Source of the DNA: Gammaproteobacteria bacterium HGW-Gammaproteobacteria-14
Lineage (GTDB): Bacteria; Pseudomonadota; Gammaproteobacteria; Pseudomonadales; Alcanivoracaceae
DNA length: 5,432 nt
Direction of reading: 5' to 3'
Assembly: GCA_002840115.1 (NCBI GenBank)
Contig: PGZG01000129.1
Location: forward strand, 1-5,432
Below, piece by piece: positions 1 to 5,399 of this stretch. A program made the position numbers and the translations under genes. Every line of letters starts with the position of its first letter. Position 1 is the stretch's first letter. The notes beneath the pieces were generated by a model. The model saw only the letters and a program-made list of their open reading frames with translations. It had not been told where the DNA came from and ran no database searches.

Positions 1-828
1 GTAAACTTTTTTCGCTGCCGCTTTGGTCATGTCATAGCCGACCATCTTGATCATCGACTTCTCTTCGAAACTGCTGGCGAAGTCGGTAGTCATGGCCTGC
101 GCGGCGATGTACACCGGGTTGCTGATGCCATGTTTTTTCGCGAACTCGTCCGAGCACAGAATCGCCGCGCCGGCACCGCAGGTCGGCGGGCAGCACTGGA
201 AACGGGTTAGCGGATCGAACACTTCATCGGAAGCCATGATCTCTTCCAGCGACAGCACCTGATTAAAAAGGGCGTAGGGGTTGTTGCTGGCATGCTTGCG
301 CGCCTTCTCGGCGATCTTGCCGAAGGTTTCCCGTTTGGTGCCATGCTGCCAGCGATATTCACGGCCAGCACCACCGAACATCTGCGCTGCCGGCGGGGCC
401 TGGGTAAAGCCTTGCTCGGTAATCATCAGCTGGGCATGCTGGCCCATCGGATTTTCCCGGTCGTTGAATTTGGAACCGAGCGCGCCGCGCTCCATCTTTT
501 CAAAACCGACGGCGATCACACACTCGGCCAGACCACCTTCGATAGCCTGACGGGCAAGAAACAGTGCCGACGAGCCGGTGGAACAGTTGTTGTTAACATT
601 GACTACCGGAATGCCGGTCAAGCCCAGTTCATAAACAGCACGCTGGCCACAGGTGGAGTCCCCGTAGACATAACCACAGAACGCCTGTTCGACTTCGTTG
701 TAGTTAATACCGGCATCCGCCAGTGCTTTCTTGCCTGCCTCGGCAGCCATCACATGATAATCATCACTGGCGCCCGGCTTGGCAAACTTGGTCATACCGA
801 CACCGATTACATTCACTCGACGTTTCAT
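1..828 (-). CDS. SCPx-type 3-ketoacyl-CoA thiolase (lipid-transfer protein family), N-terminal 276 residues
   Basis: The translated 276 residues follow the N-terminal half of human SCPx (SCP2-thiolase) closely, as I recall that protein: VGMTKFAKPGA near residues 10-20, GYVYGDSTCGQRA near 52-64, the active-site block NVNNNCSTGSSAL with nucleophilic Cys82, GFEKM at 108-112, QCCPPTCGAGAAIL at 211-224 and SSFEEKSMIKMVGYDM at 252-267. Family members cleave 3-ketoacyl-CoA with free CoA, and SCPx is the member that accepts 2-methyl-branched and bile-acid side-chain substrates. No signal peptide or membrane segment is visible, so it should be cytosolic. The start at 828 is preceded by AGGAGA with a 6-nt gap, and the gene lies 25 nt after the MFE-2 stop, which implies co-transcription. 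The C-terminal half, including the other catalytic His/Cys residues, is off the window. It is therefore unknown whether this protein carries its own SCP2 domain, as human SCPx does. The family call is strong; the substrate is inferred. Confidence 0.93.
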   Translation of the reverse strand, partial: MKRRVNVIGVGMTKFAKPGASDDYHVMAAEAGKKALADAGINYNEVEQAFCGYVYGDSTCGQRAVYELGLTGIPVVNVNNNCSTGSSALFLARQAIEGGLAECVIAVGFEKMERGALGSKFNDRENPMGQHAQLMITEQGFTQAPPAAQMFGGAGREYRWQHGTKRETFGKIAEKARKHASNNPYALFNQVLSLEEIMASDEVFDPLTRFQCCPPTCGAGAAILCSDEFAKKHGISNPVYIAAQAMTTDFASSFEEKSMIKMVGYDMTKAAAKKVY

Positions 829-834
829 ATTCGT

Positions 835-840
835 TCTCCT
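835..840 (-). promoter_or_regulatory. Ribosome binding site of the thiolase gene
   Basis: Read on the minus strand this is AGGAGA followed by ACGAAT and then the ATG at 828. It lies within the 25-nt gap after the MFE-2 stop codon and fixes the thiolase start. I see no room for a separate promoter in this gap. Confidence 0.8.
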
Positions 841-853
841 GTCTGATTCAGTG

Positions 854-3850
854 TCAGAGCACATCTTCCAGTTTACGTACCAGCGCCACATTGCCGTCGA
901 CGCGCATATCCCCTTTCTGATACAACTCGCGCAAACCATGCTTGCCATCGACCCAATCCGCTAGCTGACTGTCGCCGACAATCACGGTGGCAGCCGCAGC
1001 ATCGGTCTTGCCGGTGGACAGCTTCGGCGGGGTGACGCTGAAATCCATCACCCAGTCACCATCCGGATCGCGTACCCGGAAGTGCACTGCGCCGGAAAGG
1101 CCGGTCGCCTTCGCCAGCTTCTGCTCCAGTGCCGCCATGGACTCTGCCGCACGGGCCTGCTTCGGCGCCGCTTTCGCTGCCGGCGCAGCGGCTTTCGGCG
1201 CGCCGGAAGCAAGGCGCTTATCGCGGGCCTGCTCAACCAGTTTCGGGTCCATGCCCTGCAAGACAGACAGCTTGTTCGAGGCCATGATATTGCCGTGCAC
1301 TTTCAGCTGGCCGCCGAAATAGAGTTTCTGCACTTCCGCGACATCACCGCTGAACAGCACCTTGACCAGTTCGCTATCCAGCTCCAGCGTCACGTCCGGC
1401 TTGTCGGCCATACCGGTGCCGGCGGAACCCTTGTCGTTCTTCAGGTCGATAAAGAAGCTCTGCTCCGGGTTATGGAACACGAACTGGAACACGGTGTTGG
1501 TCTTGCCGACCAGCTCCGGTTTGGCGGCGATATAGGCCGAGATACCGGTGAACACATCACCCAGCGTCGGCTCCTGCGAAGCCGCTGGCGCCGGTGCTGA
1601 AGACGCTGCACTGGCGCCGCCCGCAGCAACACGCTTGGCGCGGGCTTCTTCTACCAGTTTCGGATCCATCCCCTGCAATACCGACAGCTTGTTGGAAGCC
1701 ATCACGTTACCGCCGATTTTCAGCTCACCACCAAAATACAGTTTCTGCACAGCGGCGAGATCACCACCAAACAGGGTCTGCACATGTTTGGTGTCCAGCT
1801 CGAGGGTCACATCCGCCTTATCGATGCTGCCGGCACCGGCGCTACCCGGGGCGGATTTCAGATCAATAAAGAAGCTCTGGTCCGGATTGGTGAAGTTGAA
1901 CTGGAACGAGGTCTTAGCCTTGTCGACCAATGCCGGCGTCGCCGCCACATAGCTGGCAATCCCCGAGAACACATCCTCCAGTTGTACTGAGGTATCTGCC
2001 GCTGGCGCGGCTTCTTCGGGTGCCCCAGCCTTCGGCTTGGCTTGCACCTTCGGCACTTCGCGATACAGCTCTACCGCTGCATTCTTCAGAACGACTTCAT
2101 CACGCTCCTTGACCCGGGTTTCCAGAATGATGCGGTCGTCGGACTCTTTCCACATCTTGGTTACCAGCGTTTCACCGGGGAACACGCTCTTGGCGAACCG
2201 CACCTTGATGCTCTTCATCAGACGGCCATCGTTATTGCAGAACGCCTTGATCACATGACGACCGGCATAACCGTAGGTGCACAGACCATGCAGGATCGGC
2301 CGGTCATAGCCGAACGCCTTGGCAAAGGCCGGGTCCGCATGCAACGGATTCCAGTCACCGCAAAGACGATACAGCAGGGTCTGGTTGGCATCGGTCTTTT
2401 CTTCAATCACCGCATCCGGAGCGCGATCCGGCGGCACATTTATATCCGCACTCGGACCACGATCACCACCCCAGCCACCGGCGCCTTTCACGAATGAGGT
2501 CATCTCGTTATAGGCAATCTCATCACCATTTTCGTCCACGGTGGAAATGGCAAAGGTCACTACCGCATTCGGGTCCTTATCGAAGGCTTCCTTGAATTTG
2601 AAAATATGCTTGAGCTTGGCATTACGCGGCAGTGGTCTACGAATCTCGGTGAGCTGCTCACCATGCAACAGCCGATCAAAGCCAAAGTTCATGCCTGGCA
2701 GGGCAAATTTGCCCTCTTTCGCTGCCTTCAGCATGGCTCCGATTTGCGGCATCACGCCAAAGGTTGGCAGGGCTTGAAAATCACCGCCCAGCTCGTAAAC
2801 AAACTTCAATTCGTCCTTGTCCATCGGATCGCGAGCAGCACCGACACTCAGGGCATACAGGGCCAGATCATTCTCGTCATAGGACGACTCCAGTTCCAGC
2901 TTCGCTTTACTAGCCACATCCAGATCAATAAATTCATTGCCACCAAGGCTGGGATTATTGATGTTGTTAAGGATCGGCATAAAGGATTCATTCACACTGG
3001 CAGGATGTTCTGCATCGGTGAAATCGGTGATTTTCGACCAACGGCCCGCCACATCATCAATGCTGAACTTTTTACCCAGCGCAAAGCTGTTACCTAGCGA
3101 ACGCTCCCAGCGCAGCTTGGAAATATAACCCGCTCCCACCTCAAACAAACCTTTAGTTTCCTGGCAATCCTCGTGGCACAGCCACGCCACCAGTGGACTA
3201 ACTGCTTCCGGGTTAAGATTCTTCAGCAGCTCCGGAGGCATAATGGTTTCGGTCAAACGCGACGCCGCAATAGGCGCAATGGTGTTAACAAAAATATTCT
3301 TACCACGACCTTCTTCCGCCAGACAGTTGGCAAGGCCAGCAATGCCGAGCTTGGCGGCGCAGTAATTTGCCTGACCAAAATTGCCATAGATACCCGCCGC
3401 GGAAGTCGTCATCACGATTCGGCCATAGCCTTTTTCACGCATGATCGGCCAAGCCGCATGGCTGACGCTCATGGAGCCGGTCAAGTGCACTTTCAAAATC
3501 AGGTCCCAGTCAGCCTGGGTCATCTTGGCAAAGCTGACGTCGCGCAGGATGCCCGCATTGTTAATCACAATATCCACAGTGCCAAAGGCGTCCAGCGCCG
3601 TTTTAACAATGCTCTCGCCATGCTCAACGGAGTCGTAATTGGCCACCGCTTCGCCGCCGAGGGCCTTGATTTCTTCCACCACCTTGTCCGCCGCCGCAGA
3701 AGATTTTCCGCCACCGGTAGCCGTACCACCCAGATCATTGACCACCACTTTGGCCCCCAAACTGCCCAGCAATAGGGCATGGGAGCGGCCCAAACCGCCA
3801 CCGGCACCTGTGACAATTGCCACTCGACCATCAAAACGTAGCTTGCTCAT
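854..3850 (-). CDS. MFE-2-type multifunctional beta-oxidation enzyme: (3R)-hydroxyacyl-CoA dehydrogenase, enoyl-CoA hydratase 2 and three SCP2 modules
   Basis: This 998-residue protein resembles human peroxisomal MFE-2 (HSD17B4, 736 aa) but is about 260 residues longer. Residues 1 to about 300 are a short-chain dehydrogenase: TGAGGGLGR (14-22) for NAD binding, VVNDLGG with Asp39, NNAG (97-100), and the Ser150-Tyr163-Lys167 catalytic set within SAAGIYGNFGQANYCAAK. Residues about 315-600 are a MaoC/hydratase-2 double hot-dog region with the hydratase motif CGDWNPLH, in which Asp499 and His504 match the human catalytic Asp and His; Glu353 in VYELGGDF is the likely match of the third key acid. 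The tail has two near-duplicate SCP2 domains (621-740 and 760-879) and a divergent third (about 902-998), joined by Ala/Pro/Lys-rich linkers. It should hydrate trans-2-enoyl-CoA to the (3R)-hydroxy form and oxidise that to 3-ketoacyl-CoA for the adjacent thiolase. Start 3850 is chosen over an in-frame ATG at 3877 because AAGGAG lies 6 nt upstream and because human MFE-2 also begins just before LRFDGRV. There is no peroxisomal-type AKL ending; it ends EDVL. Confidence 0.95.
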   Translation of the reverse strand: MSKLRFDGRVAIVTGAGGGLGRSHALLLGSLGAKVVVNDLGGTATGGGKSSAAADKVVEEIKALGGEAVANYDSVEHGESIVKTALDAFGTVDIVINNAGILRDVSFAKMTQADWDLILKVHLTGSMSVSHAAWPIMREKGYGRIVMTTSAAGIYGNFGQANYCAAKLGIAGLANCLAEEGRGKNIFVNTIAPIAASRLTETIMPPELLKNLNPEAVSPLVAWLCHEDCQETKGLFEVGAGYISKLRWERSLGNSFALGKKFSIDDVAGRWSKITDFTDAEHPASVNESFMPILNNINNPSLGGNEFIDLDVASKAKLELESSYDENDLALYALSVGAARDPMDKDELKFVYELGGDFQALPTFGVMPQIGAMLKAAKEGKFALPGMNFGFDRLLHGEQLTEIRRPLPRNAKLKHIFKFKEAFDKDPNAVVTFAISTVDENGDEIAYNEMTSFVKGAGGWGGDRGPSADINVPPDRAPDAVIEEKTDANQTLLYRLCGDWNPLHADPAFAKAFGYDRPILHGLCTYGYAGRHVIKAFCNNDGRLMKSIKVRFAKSVFPGETLVTKMWKESDDRIILETRVKERDEVVLKNAAVELYREVPKVQAKPKAGAPEEAAPAADTSVQLEDVFSGIASYVAATPALVDKAKTSFQFNFTNPDQSFFIDLKSAPGSAGAGSIDKADVTLELDTKHVQTLFGGDLAAVQKLYFGGELKIGGNVMASNKLSVLQGMDPKLVEEARAKRVAAGGASAASSAPAPAASQEPTLGDVFTGISAYIAAKPELVGKTNTVFQFVFHNPEQSFFIDLKNDKGSAGTGMADKPDVTLELDSELVKVLFSGDVAEVQKLYFGGQLKVHGNIMASNKLSVLQGMDPKLVEQARDKRLASGAPKAAAPAAKAAPKQARAAESMAALEQKLAKATGLSGAVHFRVRDPDGDWVMDFSVTPPKLSTGKTDAAAATVIVGDSQLADWVDGKHGLRELYQKGDMRVDGNVALVRKLEDVL
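857..1147 (-). other. Third, divergent SCP2-like domain at the MFE-2 C-terminus
   Basis: Residues about 902-998 keep the SCP2 layout: an amphipathic N-terminal helix (MAALEQKLAKATG), strands around HFRVRDPDGDWVMDFSV, then ATVIVGDSQLADWVDG and LYQKGDMRVDGNVALVRKL. The last block lines up with LYFGGELKIGGNVMASNKL of domain 1 and LYFGGQLKVHGNIMASNKL of domain 2. Elsewhere it differs strongly from both and lacks the DQSFFIDLK strand sequence and the QGMDPKLVE tail. It looks like an older or separately acquired module and not a third copy of the recent duplication. SCP2 domains bind lipids or acyl-CoAs in a hydrophobic tunnel; the ligand here is unknown. Confidence 0.75.
1214..1573 (-). repeat. 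Second SCP2 module of MFE-2, copy 2 of a tandem domain duplication
   Basis: Residues 760-879 align without gaps to residues 621-740 at an offset of 139 residues (417 bp). About 82 of 120 positions are identical by hand count. Shared blocks are NPxQSFFIDLK, DVTLELD, VQKLYFGG and MASNKLSVLQGMDPKLVE. It is preceded by an Ala/Ser/Pro linker (about residues 742-759) and followed by another (about 881-902). The DNA still shows the duplication, with differences mainly at third codon positions in the conserved end block. Confidence 0.88.
1631..1990 (-). repeat. First SCP2 module of MFE-2, copy 1 of a tandem domain duplication
   Basis: Residues 621-740 form the SCP2 domain in the position where human MFE-2 carries its only one, directly after the hydratase-2 region and a linker at about residues 601-620 rich in Lys, Ala, Pro and Glu. 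It carries the same blocks as copy 2 (NPDQSFFIDLK, DVTLELD, LYFGGELKIGGNVMASNKL). The ungapped alignment between copies indicates in-frame duplication of one whole module plus linker. Confidence 0.88.
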
Positions 3851-3856
3851 ACTTTT

Positions 3857-3862
3857 CTCCTT
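3857..3862 (-). promoter_or_regulatory. Ribosome binding site of the MFE-2 gene
   Basis: The minus strand reads AAGGAG, a 6-nt spacer AAAAGT, then the ATG at 3850. This near-consensus site decides the start against the upstream in-frame ATG at 3877, which has no purine-rich site before it. Confidence 0.85.
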
Positions 3863-3980
3863 ATGCCGGTTTCGCATTCAAGGTTTCGGATAATAATTCG
3901 CGTTTCATCCACTCTTATTCACAACAGGAGTATCGATCACTGTTTTTCTACTAAATATCAGATTTTACTAATACCCGACG

Positions 3981-4055
3981 GCGTTTCCCGGTGGTGTTCT
4001 GATGCACAAAGCGTGTATCGGGGAGCGACTGCATCAGAGCACCACCGGGAAACGC
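3981..4055. repeat. Near-perfect 26-bp inverted repeat with a 23-nt loop
   Basis: The left arm is 3981-4006 and the right arm is 4030-4055. Of 26 possible pairs, 25 are perfect complements; the exception sets t at 3998 opposite g at 4038, a G·U wobble in one of the two transcript orientations. The outer ends read GCGTTTCCCGGTGG and CCACCGGGAAACGC. The loop is 4007-4029. The transcript would fold into a very stable hairpin in either orientation. It lies 72 nt beyond the dehydrogenase stop and 130 nt before the MFE-2 start. There is no run of T after either arm, no flanking target duplication and no transposase frame. It could be an mRNA-stabilising or read-through-limiting structure, or a copy of a dispersed intergenic repeat. 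Confidence 0.92.
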
Positions 4056-4097
4056 TTGCACCAGACCCTTCTCCCCTACAACAAACCCAGACAATGA

Positions 4098-4113
4098 CGG
4101 CCCCGAAGGGCCG
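4098..4113 (-). terminator. UUCG-tetraloop hairpin after the acyl-CoA dehydrogenase, possible terminator
   Basis: The minus strand reads CGGCCC, loop TTCG, GGGCCG: six G-C pairs closed by the very stable cUUCGg tetraloop, starting 14 nt after the TAA stop of the dehydrogenase. The sequence that follows is rich in T and G (around TCATTGTC and GGGTTTGTTGT) but has no continuous T tract. It may therefore be a weak or Rho-assisted terminator, or a 3'-end stabilising hairpin. The hairpin itself is certain; its role as a terminator is inferred. Confidence 0.55.
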
Positions 4114-4127
4114 CCTGCTACTACCTG

Positions 4128-5303
4128 TTAAATGCCACGCGAGATCAGTTCTTTCATAATCTCGTTAGTACCACCGTAAATCCGGTTAGCCCGAGTGTCG
4201 ATATAAGCGCGGGCAATCGGATATTCGAGCATATAGCCGTAGCCACCATGCAACTGCACACACTCATCCACCACCTTGCTCAAAAGATCAGACACCCAGT
4301 ACTTGGCAGCACAAGCCGCTTCCGGGGTGAGTTTGTTTTCCAATACCAGCTCCATGCATTTGTCGACATAAACACGGGCAATCTGGATTTCAGAGCGCAT
4401 CTCGGCCAATTTAAAACGAGTGTTTTGATAAGCAGATACCGGCTTGCCAAACACCTGACGCTCTTTCACATACTCCACCGTAGTAGCCAGAGCAAACTCA
4501 GCTCCCGAGGCACAGATAATGGCAATCATCATCCGCTCCCAGGCCAGCTCTTTCATCAACATGATAAAGCCCATGCCTTCCATGCCCAGCAGGTTTGACT
4601 GCGGCACACGAACATTGTCAAAGAATAGCTCGCAGGTATCCTGCCCTTTCATGCCGACTTTCTTCAACGGTTTGCCCTTGGTGAAACCGGGGCGATCTGC
4701 TTCGATAATCAGCAACGATACATCCTGCGCTCCTTTACCGGAATCGCCGGTACGCACAGCAACCACCGCCATATCACAGAGGTAACCATTAGTAATAAAG
4801 ATTTTGGAACCATTAACGATGTAATCATCGCCATCTTTTTTCGCCGTGGTCTTGATGCTTTGCAGATCAGAACCAGTACCCGGCTCGGTCATGGCAATTG
4901 CAGTGACCGCTTCGCCACTGGCCATCTTCGGGAGCCAGTGCTGCTTCTGTACTTCATTACCGAAATTGAGAATATAGTTAGCCACAATATCGGAGTGCAG
5001 GGAGAAACCACTGGCGGAATCACCAACACGCGCCTGCTCCTCCATCATGATCATGCTAAACAAACGATCAACGGCAGAGCCACCATACTCTTCCGGCATC
5101 GTCGGACACAGCAAGCCCAGCTCACCCGCCTTGTTCCAGAGATTCCGGTCCAGATGCTGCTGCTCTTCCCACTTGTCATGGTGCGGCGCGATCTCGGTTT
5201 CGAAAAAACGGCGAGCCGTTGCTCGAAATGCTTCGTGATCTTCATTGAACAGAGTGCGCGGCATCATCGGGTTAACCGGCTTGGGGACATGGACGTCTGA
5301 CAT
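4128..5303 (-). CDS. Acyl-CoA dehydrogenase, long-chain (ACADL)-like
   Basis: This 391-residue protein is the usual length for a homotetrameric FAD-dependent acyl-CoA dehydrogenase that makes trans-2-enoyl-CoA and passes electrons to ETF. Signature 1, AMTEPGTGSD, is at 137-146, followed by the FAD-contact region around KIFITNGYLCDM (167-178). The second signature region is LHGGYGYMLEYPIARAYID at 351-369. The C-terminus, IYGGTNEIMKELISRGI, matches human LCAD (IYGGTNEIMKELIAR) as I recall it. The residue that is the catalytic Glu in MCAD is Gly here (YGGT). The base is instead expected to be Glu256 in ELAWERMM, the LCAD/isovaleryl-CoA dehydrogenase arrangement. Start 5303 has AGGA 9 nt upstream and gives MSDVHV; a longer frame reaching 5423 adds 40 residues with no family character. 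It probably supplies the first step for the downstream MFE-2 and thiolase. Chain-length and branching preference are not readable. Confidence 0.94.
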   Translation of the reverse strand: MSDVHVPKPVNPMMPRTLFNEDHEAFRATARRFFETEIAPHHDKWEEQQHLDRNLWNKAGELGLLCPTMPEEYGGSAVDRLFSMIMMEEQARVGDSASGFSLHSDIVANYILNFGNEVQKQHWLPKMASGEAVTAIAMTEPGTGSDLQSIKTTAKKDGDDYIVNGSKIFITNGYLCDMAVVAVRTGDSGKGAQDVSLLIIEADRPGFTKGKPLKKVGMKGQDTCELFFDNVRVPQSNLLGMEGMGFIMLMKELAWERMMIAIICASGAEFALATTVEYVKERQVFGKPVSAYQNTRFKLAEMRSEIQIARVYVDKCMELVLENKLTPEAACAAKYWVSDLLSKVVDECVQLHGGYGYMLEYPIARAYIDTRANRIYGGTNEIMKELISRGI

Positions 5304-5310
5304 GAAAGCG

Positions 5311-5316
5311 TTTCCT
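5311..5316 (-). promoter_or_regulatory. Ribosome binding site of the acyl-CoA dehydrogenase gene
   Basis: The minus strand reads AGGAAA before the ATG at 5303; its AGGA core lies 9 nt from the start. It is weaker than the sites of the two downstream genes but well placed. It supports 5303 over the longer frame beginning at 5423. Confidence 0.65.
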
Positions 5317-5337
5317 GTATAACGAGTTAAATAGACC

Positions 5338-5399
5338 GGCCCAGGGCACCTCTGAATAACTCCTTGCTGTCTCTGCGGAGACTTCATGCTACCCGGGCC
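5338..5399. repeat. Possible nested hairpins in the leader of the acyl-CoA dehydrogenase gene
   Basis: Arms 5338-5346 (ggcccaggg) and 5392-5399 (cccgggcc) can pair over eight bases with one bulged base. They enclose a smaller perfect 5-bp hairpin at 5369-5382 (GTCTC, 4-nt loop, GAGAC). This lies 35-96 nt upstream of the start codon. If transcribed it could form a structured 5' leader, but short GC-rich pairings arise readily by chance. No named riboswitch or T-box element is recognisable, and no clear promoter is seen in 5304-5432. Confidence 0.3.

Larger units (their letters stand above)
3851..4127. other. 277-bp intergenic region between the acyl-CoA dehydrogenase and MFE-2
   Basis: No credible gene lies here. 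From the dehydrogenase side it holds a UUCG hairpin (4098-4113), then a large inverted repeat (3981-4055), then an AT-rich stretch (about 3860-3975) leading to the MFE-2 ribosome binding site. The AT-rich stretch is where an MFE-2 promoter would be expected. It contains -10-like hexamers on the minus strand such as TAAAAT and TATTAT, but none has a convincing -35 partner at normal spacing, so I do not call a promoter. Confidence 0.7.

Noticed and set aside
1082..1600. Plus-strand open frames of 100-200 codons across the window (for example 1082-1600, 292-846, 2606-3097, 3173-3775)
   Set aside because: They lie antisense to clearly coding minus-strand genes, have no recognisable domains, and reflect the high-GC coding strand opposite.
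1214..1990. Tandem repeats as an assembly or mobile-element artefact
   Set aside because: The copies differ by about a third at protein level, stay in frame, are separated by proper linkers and both keep conserved SCP2 blocks, so they are genuine domain copies.
3851..3877. Earlier in-frame ATG for MFE-2 giving nine more residues
   Set aside because: There is no ribosome binding site before 3877, while AAGGAG sits 6 nt before the ATG at 3850, and the family begins just ahead of LRFDGRV.
3923..3944. AACAG-N12-CTGTT dyad in the AT-rich stretch as an operator
   Set aside because: Arms of only five bases in AT-rich DNA are expected by chance, the inner ATCGAT palindrome is off-centre, and the half-sites are inverted relative to a LexA box.
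3860..3975. A sigma-70 promoter for MFE-2
   Set aside because: TAAAAT and TATTAT occur on the minus strand, but no acceptable -35 element lies 16-18 nt upstream of either.
3981..4055. Inverted repeat as an integron attC site
   Set aside because: The arms are almost fully complementary without the spaced R/L box layout and extrahelical bases, there is no GTTRRRY core at the end, and there is no cassette context.
3981..4055. Inverted repeat as a classical intrinsic terminator
   Set aside because: Neither side is followed by a T tract, and the stem is much longer and its loop larger than usual.
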